From positions 1 through 6,828 of the forward strand of contig JBDZVX010000126.1 of the NCBI GenBank assembly GCA_040255925.1: DNA of 6,828 nt. Reading direction: 5' to 3'. Under the pieces are notes generated by a model, which saw only the letters and a program-made list of their open reading frames with translations, was not told the origin of the DNA and ran no database searches. The stretch comes from Nitrolancea sp040255925 (GTDB lineage: Bacteria > Chloroflexota > Chloroflexia > Thermomicrobiales > Thermomicrobiaceae). Below are positions 1 to 6,762 of this stretch, piece by piece. The position numbers were made by a program, and so were the translations under genes. Each line of letters opens with the position of its first letter. Within the stretch, counting starts at the first letter, position 1.

Positions 1-71
1 ATGAATGTCAAAATTATACACAAGTTCGAACCAAATGCCGAATCTCCCCTGTTTCTAAGGACATGATTACC

Positions 72-110
72 GCCGGGACGACAATTCCAGCGGTCCGTCG
101 CTGGCCCGGC
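72..110 (+). other. Bulged hairpin H1
   Basis: An inner stem CCAGCG/CGCTGG (87-92 with 99-104, loop of 6) is capped below by GCCGGG/CCCGGC (72-77 with 105-110). Nine unpaired bases (78-86) lie on the left side only. There is no T run after it, so it is not a standard intrinsic terminator. It may be the first element of the structured region ahead of the kinase. Confidence 0.35.
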
Positions 111-141
111 AATGTTTATGTCGATGTGAAGCGTCACCTGG

Positions 142-157
142 TGGCACGGGAGTGGCA
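142..157 (+). promoter_or_regulatory. Possible sigma-54 type -24/-12 site
   Basis: TGGCAC, five bases, then TGGCA matches the sigma-54 pattern TGGCAC-N5-TTGCA with one mismatch, and the GG and GC pairs have the required 10-base gap. A promoter here would start transcripts near 168 and leave a leader of about 180 bases. Against it, the right half overlaps the left arm of hairpin H2, whose pairing constrains those bases, and the presence of RpoN in this organism is unknown. This is a weak call. Confidence 0.2.
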
Positions 158-205
158 TGATATCTGGATAGGGTGACACTCACCCTGAACCGGATGATGT
201 GGCAC
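152..205 (+). other. Long imperfect hairpin H2
   Basis: The core is a perfect 7-bp inverted repeat AGGGTGA/TCACCCT (170-176 with 180-186) around a 3-base CAC loop. Pairing continues outward: 161-167 with 190-196, 156-159 with 198-201 and 152-154 with 203-205, interrupted by single mismatches (168/189, 160/197, 155/202) and a bulged G187. About 22 pairs form in 54 bases. Four of these are G-T pairs on the + strand (158/199, 159/198, 161/196, 165/192). They would be G-U pairs in a + transcript but A-C mismatches in a - transcript, which favours a + strand RNA. No T run follows, so this is not a classic terminator. Confidence 0.5.
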
Positions 206-242
206 CTGTAAGAGACCAGTAGCGCGTGGTTCATCCGGGAAA

Positions 243-263
243 CAAAGCGCGAAGCGCTCTTTG
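243..263 (+). other. Small hairpin H3 with short T-rich flank
   Basis: AGCGC/GCGCT (246-250 with 254-258) closes a GAA loop and is flanked by AA on the left and TCTTTG on the right, so two more A-T pairs form past a bulged C259. It resembles a weak intrinsic terminator, but the 5-bp stem is short and the T tract is interrupted. CAAAGCG at 243-249 can also pair with CGCTTTG at 286-292, which would compete with this hairpin. Confidence 0.3.
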
Positions 264-271
264 GAGAACAC

Positions 272-310
272 CCTTGAGCGAGTGTCGCTTTGTGTCGATC
301 CCGCTCAAGG
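272..310 (+). other. Nine-base inverted repeat H4 just upstream of the kinase
   Basis: CCTTGAGCG (272-280) and CGCTCAAGG (302-310) are perfect reverse complements around a 21-base loop, 42 bases before the kinase start. A competing small hairpin AGCGA/TCGCT with a GTG loop (277-281 with 285-289) uses part of the same left arm and is followed by TT. It could be a leader RNA stem or a binding site for a dimeric regulator. The sequence does not decide between them. Confidence 0.4.
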
Positions 311-351
311 CCAGTCAAGGGACGCGCCTCTAGAAAGAGACCAGAAACGTC

Positions 352-3180
352 ATGGACGAGCCGCCTGCACCTCCGCGACAGGCGAAGGAGTTTGAACACA
401 TACCTGCTGAACGGCCGTCCTCCGAATCCGGGATCAGGTTACACCAGGCCCACGTTTGGCCGGGACAGGTGGAGGGCATCCTCAATGATGTGGCCGATGG
501 GATAATCGTCCTCGATCGCGACGGGCACCTGATCTACGCGAACGAAGCCGCCGCTCGCCTACTTGGCTTCCCCTCGGTTGAGGCGCTCCTTGCCGTTCCG
601 TATCAGGAGGTGATGCGATCGTTCGAAATTCTGGATGAGTCTGGTCATCCGGTACCTCCCGATCAACTGCAAAGCCGTCTGCCGAACCGCAAGGTTTTGC
701 GTGGCGAATTAGAGTCCGAGGCTACTATACGGTACCGCGCGCTGGCGAGCGGCGAAGAACGTTGGTCGACCGTCACCGCCAGGGCGAAGGTTGACGACCA
801 GGGCAAGCTCCAGTATGTCGTGACCATCTTCCGCGACATCACCGACCAGAAGCGCAACGAACAAGCACTCCGCTTCATCGCGGAAGCTAGCGTGACACTT
901 ACCAGATCCTTGGATTACCGCGTCACATTACAGGACCTGGCGTGTCTCATCGTTCCGTTCCTGGCCGACGCCTGCATCATCGATGTCGTTGAGAACGGCG
1001 GCGTGAGCCGGATGGCGACGGCGCATGCCGATCCGACCAGGCAAGCGCTGATTGACGAACTCCGCGCCTATCCTCCAAACGATGATAGGCCGCATCCGGT
1101 ATTCAAGGCCCTTCGCGAGGCACAATCGGAACTCGGTGCCAACCTCCCTGATTCGCTGCTGGTTTCCATCTCCCAAAACGACCGGCACCTCGCCATCATG
1201 CGGGAGCTTCACCCCCAATCCTATATGGTCGTCCCCTTGCTCGCCCGTGGCCGTATCCTGGGCACGATTACCTTCTGGATCACGGATTCACCTCGCCGCT
1301 TTGGTCCAGCGGATCTCACCCTCGCGGAACACCTTGCCCGCCGTGCGGCCCAGGCGATCGACAACGCTCGGCTCTTTCAATTGGAACAAAAGGCCCGCTC
1401 CGCGGCTGATCAGGCAAGGCTCCAAACCACGCGGCTCCAGGCCGTAACGGCCGGACTCGCCGAAGCGCTGACATCCCGTCAGGTGGCGGCTGTGGTAACC
1501 GACAAGGGAATCAAGGTCTTAGACGCTCAGGGCGGTTGGGTCGCGCTGGTCAGCGGCAACAGCACGAAATTGAACATCATTAACGCGTCCGGTGCCGGTC
1601 GGAAAGAACTGGAATCATGGGGATTCATTCCGATCGAGGCATCGTTACCACTAGCAGAGGCGACACGCGCCGGCAATCCCATGGTATTGCGATCTCGCGA
1701 CGATCTCGAACGCTATCCGGCAATCAATGGCCTGTTGGACTGGAGCCATAATCACGCTCTGGCGATTCTTCCATTGATGGTGGAGGGGCGCATCTTCGGT
1801 GTTCTGGGACTGGAGTTCCCGGCGTCACGTGAATTCACCAAGGACGATCGTGGGCTGATGAGCACCCTGGCTCAAGAATGTGCTCAGGCGCTTGAACGGG
1901 CACGATTGTACGAAGCCGAGCGCGCTGCACGCGCCCTGACGGAGGCACATGGCCAACGACTTGCGTTTCTTGCCGAGGCTAGCCGAATCCTGGCGAAGTC
2001 GCTCAACTACGAGCATACCCTCACGCACCTGGCCCAACTCGCGGTACCTGAGCTCGCCGACTGGTGCGCGATTCATGTCATCAGCGACGATGAATCGGTT
2101 CGGCGTCTGTCCGTCGCCCATGTAGACGAAAATAAAGTCCAGTGGGCGCGAGAGCTCCTCGAGCGCTACCCGTTCAATCCAAATAGCCCGTCTGGATTGG
2201 CGCATGTATTGCGCACCGGAAAGCCGGAGCTTTTCATGGACATTTCGGACGCCATGCTCGAGGAGGCCGCGAGCGACCCCGAACACCTCGAAATGCTCCG
2301 GATGGTGGGGTTCACGTCCGCCATGATTGTGCCTCTGCTCGCCCGTGGACGGACGTTTGGAGCTATAACCTTCGTAACCGCCGAATCCGGCCGTCATTAT
2401 GGACCCGCCGATTTGGAATTCGTCCAGGACCTGGCTCGTCGTACGGCCGTCTCGGTCGACAACGCGCGACTGTACCACGAAGCGCAGCGCGCGATCGTAG
2501 CCCGTGAGGAATTTATCTCTATTGCTTCCCATGAATTGAAGACCCCATTGACAACCGTCAAGAGCTACGCGCAGATGCTCGCGGCCCGCCTCCGCAAACC
2601 GGCCATCGATCCCGATCGCCTGCAATATCTCTCCGGCCGGTTGGAGGAACAAATTCTTCGCCTCGAAACGCTGGTCATCGATCTCCTTGACGCGTCCCGT
2701 ATCCAACATGGCCGGCTGGAGATCTGCCCCGTACCGGTCGATCTCGTGCCGCTCATCCGTGAAGTTATGTCGCGTTTCGAGGATGCCCCGGAGCGATTAC
2801 CGGGCCACAGCCTGGTGCTCGACGCGCCAGAGTCCGTGGTCGGCATTTGGGACCCAGCCCGGCTGGACCAGGTCCTAACGAATCTCGTCTCGAACGCGCT
2901 TAAGTACTCGCCTAAAGGTGGTGAGATCCGGATCACGCTACGCCGGCACGCGCACGATGCCGAAATCGCTATCAGCGACCAGGGGATCGGCATCCCACCC
3001 GAGGAACAGGCTCACTTGTTCGAACCATTTACGCGCGCGGCCCGCAGCAGCGACGTGGCCAGCGGGCAAGGGCTGGGATTGTTCATTACCGCGCGGATCG
3101 TGCAGGCACATGAGGGAACAATCGGGATTGAGAGTCAACCACAAGGCGGCACGACCTTTACTATTCATCTGCCCCGATAG
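352..3180 (+). CDS. PAS-GAF-GAF-GAF sensor histidine kinase, soluble
   Basis: This is a cytoplasmic sensor kinase expected to autophosphorylate on a histidine and pass the phosphate to a response regulator not present here. In order: a proline-rich N-terminus (1-37); a PAS domain (about 40-166) with the typical GIIVLDRDG and YANEAA stretches, ending in a FRDITDQKR PAC-like motif; GAF1 (about 170-343); GAF2 (about 360-520); GAF3 (about 536-709); HisKA with the H box SHELKTPL, phospho-acceptor His727; and HATPase_c with an N box (Asn844 to Asn848), G1 DQGIGI (876-881), F box LFEPF (889-893) and G2 GQGLGL (905-910). All catalytic motifs look intact. No membrane segment or signal peptide is visible, so the signal is probably internal. 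GAF1 and GAF3 share long stretches such as VPLLARGR and GPADL. The start is fixed by an in-frame TAG at 331-333 with no other start codon before ATG 352. The Shine-Dalgarno match is weak (AAGAGA at 335-340). The ligands of PAS and GAF cannot be read from sequence. Confidence 0.95.
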   Translation: MDEPPAPPRQAKEFEHIPAERPSSESGIRLHQAHVWPGQVEGILNDVADGIIVLDRDGHLIYANEAAARLLGFPSVEALLAVPYQEVMRSFEILDESGHPVPPDQLQSRLPNRKVLRGELESEATIRYRALASGEERWSTVTARAKVDDQGKLQYVVTIFRDITDQKRNEQALRFIAEASVTLTRSLDYRVTLQDLACLIVPFLADACIIDVVENGGVSRMATAHADPTRQALIDELRAYPPNDDRPHPVFKALREAQSELGANLPDSLLVSISQNDRHLAIMRELHPQSYMVVPLLARGRILGTITFWITDSPRRFGPADLTLAEHLARRAAQAIDNARLFQLEQKARSAADQARLQTTRLQAVTAGLAEALTSRQVAAVVTDKGIKVLDAQGGWVALVSGNSTKLNIINASGAGRKELESWGFIPIEASLPLAEATRAGNPMVLRSRDDLERYPAINGLLDWSHNHALAILPLMVEGRIFGVLGLEFPASREFTKDDRGLMSTLAQECAQALERARLYEAERAARALTEAHGQRLAFLAEASRILAKSLNYEHTLTHLAQLAVPELADWCAIHVISDDESVRRLSVAHVDENKVQWARELLERYPFNPNSPSGLAHVLRTGKPELFMDISDAMLEEAASDPEHLEMLRMVGFTSAMIVPLLARGRTFGAITFVTAESGRHYGPADLEFVQDLARRTAVSVDNARLYHEAQRAIVAREEFISIASHELKTPLTTVKSYAQMLAARLRKPAIDPDRLQYLSGRLEEQILRLETLVIDLLDASRIQHGRLEICPVPVDLVPLIREVMSRFEDAPERLPGHSLVLDAPESVVGIWDPARLDQVLTNLVSNALKYSPKGGEIRITLRRHAHDAEIAISDQGIGIPPEEQAHLFEPFTRAARSSDVASGQGLGLFITARIVQAHEGTIGIESQPQGGTTFTIHLPR

Positions 3181-3196
3181 CGCGCGTACCACTCCT
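3181..3196. other. Short convergent junction between kinase and RND genes
   Basis: Sixteen bases separate the kinase stop (TAG) from the RND stop (TGA on the other strand). No hairpin followed by a T run is seen here or in the adjacent gene ends on either strand. Each transcript therefore probably runs into the other gene or ends by Rho or another factor. Confidence 0.6.
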
Positions 3197-6100
3197 TCAG
3201 GTTGCGGAATCAGGCTTCATCTCGTGGCGTTCCACCTGCCATTTGGATGCATCGTCAGGGGCGTACGAACCCAGGAGCTCACTGGCCAACGGTTCAAGGA
3301 TCTCGCCAGCTACCGCCCGGCCCCGATCTTCGTCGGTCCAATGGTGGGGGGCTTGCCCGTTCGAAACGGACGCGAGGTTTGCCAGGAGCTCGGGATCAGC
3401 ATCGGGCTTCCGCGCTTCCCGGGCAATCCAGGCCAGCGTCAGCCCGAGAATCGCCCGGCTTTGATTCGGCGACAAGTCCGGCGCGGTTTCGCCGCGCTCA
3501 GCCGGCACTGGCCGCTCCTGCCGGCGTGCAATCAGTTTGAAGACTACCGGGACCACGATTAAGGTCAAGAACGTGGACGTCAAAAGTCCACCGATCACGA
3601 CAACCGCGAGGTCAGACGCGATTATGGCTCCGCCACCGCGGCTGAGCGCGAGCGGGGTCAGCGCCAGAATCGTCGCCAGAGCCGTCATGAGAATCGGGCG
3701 CAGTCGGGTCCGTCCCCCCTCGATCAGTGCGGCATCCAGCGCGTAACCGCGACGCCGCAGATCGATCACCAATTCGAGGAGCACGATGGCATTCGTCACC
3801 ACGATCCCGATGAGCATCATCAGCCCGATCAATGCCGGTAGGCCAATCGTCTTGCCGGTCAGCGCCAGCGCGCCGAGCACCCCGATGACGGCGAGCGGCA
3901 GGCTAAACAAGATGACAAACGGCGTTGAGAGCGAGCCGAAACTCGCCACCATGACGATGTAGACCAGAAGGACGGCGGCACCCAGCGCCAGGCCCATCTT
4001 TTCGAACGCCTCGCCCTGCTCCTGTGCTACGCCTCCTATCGACACGGTGACTCCTGGCGGCGCTTCATAACGGTTGACGATATCGGAGATCGCGCGTGTT
4101 ACAGCACCGGTGTCGTCACTGGTTATCGTGCCGGAGATGGTCGCCGCCCGGTTCCCATCCACACGAACCACCTGAACGGGACCGGTAGCGTCGGAGACCG
4201 TGGCGACGTCCTCCAACGGAACCGGCGTGGTCCCGCCGACCGGTAACTGGCGGAGATCATCGAGATTGGTCGCCGCACCCACCACTTGCTCCGCGACTTG
4301 ATATGGGACGCCGCCGATCGTCATCATCCCGATGGGGCTCGTGGTCAACGCTTGCCGGACCTGTCCCATGATTTGCGTGGGATTCGTACCGGCTTCCATC
4401 GCCTTGGCCGGGTCCACCGTGACTGCCACTTCCGGCTTGGCATTGACGACGTCGTTCCTGACATTGACGAGGTTCGGCACACTGGAGATCTGACCGGTCA
4501 ACGACTCGGCTGCTTGACTCACCTGCCCATAGTCGGTGCCCCGCACGACGACCTCAAGCGCATCGCCGCCGCCAGCTCCCTGCGCCTGCTCCTGCACAGA
4601 GATCCGGGCGTCACCCGCGGCCGACGTGAGCCGGTCTCGCAACCTAGCAAGCGTCTCCGGGAGGTTGACATTTGGATCGAAACGCGCCGTGATCGTCGCG
4701 GTACCGGTCCCAGCACCACCTCCGCCAAAGGCGAATGTGCCACCACCAACCTGCGTTTGCAGCAGTTGCACGGAGGAGGCCTGTCGGATTACCTCCTCCA
4801 GATCAGTCGCCTTGGCCAATGTCGCCTCCTGAGAAGTGCCGGGAGGCATAGCCACCTGGATACTCGCGACCTTATCGCTGCTCGACGGTAAAAACGACGT
4901 GCCGATGAACGGGACCAACCCGAACGACCCGAAGAAGAGCGCGGCGGCTATCACGAGCGTGATCACCGGGTGTGCCAGCGAACGACGCAGCAGCGGCACG
5001 TAGGCACGTTGGAGCATCGGCAGCCGCGCGGAAACCGGGCGAAGTTTGCCCCGGCGGATCAGATAGGAGGCCAACACCGGTACCACCGTGAGCGCGACGA
5101 CCAGCGAGGCAACCAGGGCAAACGTCACGGTGAGCGCGAAGGGCCGGAAGAACTCGCCGATGATTCCGCCGGTAAACCCAAGTGGGAGGAACACGGCTAT
5201 GGTCGTCGCCGTCGAGGCGGTGATCGCCAGCGCGACTTCTCGTACTCCGGAGAGGGTAGCGGTCCGCGAATCCTCGCCTCGCTGGACGTGCCGGTAGATG
5301 CTCTCCAGGATAACGATCGCATCATCGACGACGCGCCCAACGGCCACGGCCAGACCGCCGAGCGTCATAATATTAAGCGTGATCCCCTGCCACCAAAGCA
5401 GGATGAAGGCAACCAGCATCGAGAGTGGGATCGAAATCGCGGTTACCAGCGTAGAGCGCGCGCTGAGCAGGAATCCAAAGATAACGACGACCGCGAATCC
5501 GGCTCCGAGCAGCGCCTCCCGCACAAGTCCATCAATGGATTCCTGGATGTAGTGGGATTGATCCTGCACGATCACTGGGGTGATATCGGTCCCGGCAGCG
5601 TGCAGGTCATTGGTCAAACTATCGAGCTTCTCGCGAACACTCGACGCGGTATCGACAGTGTTCGCGCCCTGGTTCATGTAGACGTCGATCGCGACGCTCG
5701 GCTGGCCATTCATCCGCGTGATACCGGGAGCGGCGCCCGGTGCAATGTCCACCGTCGCGATGTCGCCCAGTGTAACCGGCGCTCCCAGCGTGTCGGCCGG
5801 CAGTCCGAAGCCGCTGGAGGTCGAGAGCGAACTCGCGGAGTAGCCATATTCCGGAATGACCCCGATTACGACCGCTCGCAATTGATCGAGCGAGTCGATC
5901 TGGCTGCCGACCCGAACCGGTAGCGTGGTTTCGCCGGTCTGGACCGAACCCGCCGGCGCGCTAATGTTCAAAGTTTGAAGAACCCCAGCCACCTGTTGTG
6001 GCGTGACGTTCGCCTCGGCCATCTTGGCTGGGTCGAGCTTGATCAGCACGATATCGTCTGCGCCACCGGTCACCACCACACGGCCGACGCCATCAATACC

Positions 6101-6595
6101 CGTGAGTGCGGGAACAAAACGCTGCCCCGCAGCGCTCCGGAGGGCCGCGAGATCACCATTCCCTCCCGTGAGACTGAGTTGAACGATCGGCGCCTGATCC
6201 ATATTGATCCGCTGGACCTCCGGACGGCTCGCCCCATCCGGAACCTTCATCTGGCTCAGCGTAGCCGTCAGCGCTTGCTCAGCGTCTTTCATATTGGTGC
6301 CGTACTCGAACTCGGCAATCACAATCGAGGAGCCCTCGGAGGAGGTCGAACGGACGGTCGACAATCCCGGAAGCGCCCGAACGGCGTTCACAACCGGCAT
6401 GGTAATGTCGGAGTCGATCACTTCGGGTGATACTCCCGAATTGCTGGTACTGATCGTGAGCATGGGGAAATCAATACTGGGAATAAGCTCAGTCTCGAGC
6501 TGGGTCGCGCCAAAGCCGCCGATGACGGCGATCAGGATCGCCGCCAGGAGCACCACGGAGCGCTGCCTGAGCGAAAACGCGGAAATCCGGTACAT
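3197..6595 (-). CDS. RND-superfamily efflux permease with C-terminal extension
   Basis: This is a proton-driven inner-membrane exporter of the AcrB/SwrC-like type, substrate unknown (drugs, lipids or surfactants are usual for relatives). The topology is classic: TM1 (about 13-30), a large extracytoplasmic porter loop (31-355), TM2-6 (about 361-510), TM7 (543-560), a second large loop (561-865) and TM8-12 (866-1022). The proton-relay pair Asp424-Asp425 lies in GRVVDDAIV. The RLRPILMT motif (964-971) keeps the Arg and Thr equivalent to AcrB R971 and T978, while the site equivalent to AcrB Lys940 is Thr934 (VVTNAIVLLE), as I recall for Gram-positive-type relatives. A glycine-rich patch lies at 617-631. 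Residues 1024-1132 form a hydrophilic tail beyond the usual end of about 1025-1050 residues. ATG 6595 is chosen because AAGGAAGG lies 8 bases upstream and no ATG, GTG or TTG was found in frame for the first 100 or so bases further up. No membrane-fusion or outer-membrane partner gene is in view, which fits a lone transporter. Confidence 0.93.
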   Translation of the reverse strand: MYRISAFSLRQRSVVLLAAILIAVIGGFGATQLETELIPSIDFPMLTISTSNSGVSPEVIDSDITMPVVNAVRALPGLSTVRSTSSEGSSIVIAEFEYGTNMKDAEQALTATLSQMKVPDGASRPEVQRINMDQAPIVQLSLTGGNGDLAALRSAAGQRFVPALTGIDGVGRVVVTGGADDIVLIKLDPAKMAEANVTPQQVAGVLQTLNISAPAGSVQTGETTLPVRVGSQIDSLDQLRAVVIGVIPEYGYSASSLSTSSGFGLPADTLGAPVTLGDIATVDIAPGAAPGITRMNGQPSVAIDVYMNQGANTVDTASSVREKLDSLTNDLHAAGTDITPVIVQDQSHYIQESIDGLVREALLGAGFAVVVIFGFLLSARSTLVTAISIPLSMLVAFILLWWQGITLNIMTLGGLAVAVGRVVDDAIVILESIYRHVQRGEDSRTATLSGVREVALAITASTATTIAVFLPLGFTGGIIGEFFRPFALTVTFALVASLVVALTVVPVLASYLIRRGKLRPVSARLPMLQRAYVPLLRRSLAHPVITLVIAAALFFGSFGLVPFIGTSFLPSSSDKVASIQVAMPPGTSQEATLAKATDLEEVIRQASSVQLLQTQVGGGTFAFGGGGAGTGTATITARFDPNVNLPETLARLRDRLTSAAGDARISVQEQAQGAGGGDALEVVVRGTDYGQVSQAAESLTGQISSVPNLVNVRNDVVNAKPEVAVTVDPAKAMEAGTNPTQIMGQVRQALTTSPIGMMTIGGVPYQVAEQVVGAATNLDDLRQLPVGGTTPVPLEDVATVSDATGPVQVVRVDGNRAATISGTITSDDTGAVTRAISDIVNRYEAPPGVTVSIGGVAQEQGEAFEKMGLALGAAVLLVYIVMVASFGSLSTPFVILFSLPLAVIGVLGALALTGKTIGLPALIGLMMLIGIVVTNAIVLLELVIDLRRRGYALDAALIEGGRTRLRPILMTALATILALTPLALSRGGGAIIASDLAVVVIGGLLTSTFLTLIVVPVVFKLIARRQERPVPAERGETAPDLSPNQSRAILGLTLAWIAREARKPDADPELLANLASVSNGQAPHHWTDEDRGRAVAGEILEPLASELLGSYAPDDASKWQVERHEMKPDSAT

Positions 6596-6603
6596 GACCC
6601 GAC

Positions 6604-6611
6604 CCTTCCTT
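6604..6611 (-). promoter_or_regulatory. Ribosome binding site of the RND gene
   Basis: On the minus strand this reads AAGGAAGG and ends 8 bases before the ATG at 6595. It is a strong Shine-Dalgarno match and settles the start codon. A weak hairpin (ACACTCG with CGCGTGT, one mismatch, 6612-6630) lies directly upstream of it. Confidence 0.75.
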
Positions 6612-6682
6612 ACACGCGTCGCACGAGTGTCCCCCGCGAATCGACGCCAGCTCTCCCGCGCTCCCCCACCTGGACACCCATC

Positions 6683-6698
6683 TCTCAGAATTGTGAGA
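6683..6698. promoter_or_regulatory. Near-palindromic 16-bp dyad, possible operator
   Basis: TCTCAGAATTGTGAGA is a palindrome except for one mismatched pair (G6688 opposite G6693): TCTCA and TGAGA arms surround a central AATT. It sits about 88-103 bases upstream of the RND start and is AT-richer than its surroundings. Its size and symmetry suit a dimeric repressor such as those that control efflux pumps, but no regulator gene is in the window and no clear -35/-10 pair was found beside it. It could equally be part of the neighbouring palindromic repeat. Confidence 0.35.
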
Positions 6699-6702
6699 TA
6701 GG

Positions 6703-6729
6703 GGTAGGGGCAGGCCCCTGTGCCTGCCC
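6703..6729. repeat. Dispersed-type palindromic repeat (GTAGGGGC...GCCC)
   Basis: A perfect 8-bp stem GGGCAGGC/GCCTGCCC (6708-6715 with 6722-6729) closes a 6-base loop and is preceded by GGTAG. From general knowledge, GTAGGGGC-palindrome-GCCC units recur between genes in Chloroflexota, cyanobacteria and some other genomes. Only one copy lies in this window, so repetitiveness is inferred. It lies 33 bases past the stop of the upstream membrane-protein gene and could stabilise or end that transcript, though no T run follows in the minus direction. Confidence 0.55.
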
Positions 6730-6762
6730 GTTGAGGTGAGGGCCGATCGCCCCAACGAGAAC

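Larger units (their letters stand above)
1..351. other. Gene-free region upstream of the kinase, rich in inverted repeats
   Basis: No reading frame here looks convincingly coding. The first 60 bases or so are clearly richer in A and T than the rest and include a TTATAC stretch (14-19) that could be a -10 element, but its -35 partner would sit at or beyond the window edge. From about 70 to 310 there are four inverted repeats in a row (72-110, 152-205, 243-263, 272-310), followed by the kinase start at 352. The word AGAGACCAG occurs twice (211-219 and 336-344), and GTGGCA occurs three times (141-146, 152-157, 199-204). The simplest reading is a long structured 5' leader of the kinase gene or an independent small RNA. 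Neither can be proven from one sequence. Confidence 0.5.

Noticed and set aside
1..66. ATG at base 1 with 21 codons to TGA
   Set aside because: Too short, AT-rich, cut by the window edge and without any recognisable feature.
3..176. Plus-strand frame open from the window edge to TGA at 174-176, with an internal ATG at 63 (37 codons) close behind AAGGA
   Set aside because: The AAGGA lies only one base from the ATG, the product has no recognisable features and the frame crosses H1 and the H2 left arm. It could be the end of an upstream gene, but support is too thin to annotate.
246..262. Intrinsic terminator at hairpin H3
   Set aside because: The stem is only 5 bp before the bulge and the T tract is broken (TCTTTGG), so it is listed only as a hairpin.
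67..399. Minus-strand open frame of 110 codons across the upstream region and kinase start
   Set aside because: It overlaps the well-supported kinase start, is arginine-rich in the manner of chance frames in GC-rich DNA, and resembles no family I know.
1825..2709. Minus-strand frame of 294 codons opposite the kinase
   Set aside because: It lies fully antisense to GAF3 and HisKA, where conserved motifs explain the sequence. Long antisense frames are common in GC-rich genes.
2918..3562. Plus-strand frame of 214 codons bridging the kinase end and the RND tail
   Set aside because: It is out of frame with the conserved kinase G1/G2 boxes and antisense to the RND tail, and the product shows no family signature.
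4970..5923. Plus-strand frame of 317 codons opposite the RND gene
   Set aside because: The product is very rich in Arg, Asp, Gln and Gly, without domain structure, and lies opposite conserved RND segments, so it is a shadow.
6489..6755. Minus-strand frame of 88 codons overlapping the RND start
   Set aside because: It is a shifted-frame reading of the RND N-terminus plus the intergenic palindrome. The RND frame has the strong ribosome binding site and the expected TM1.
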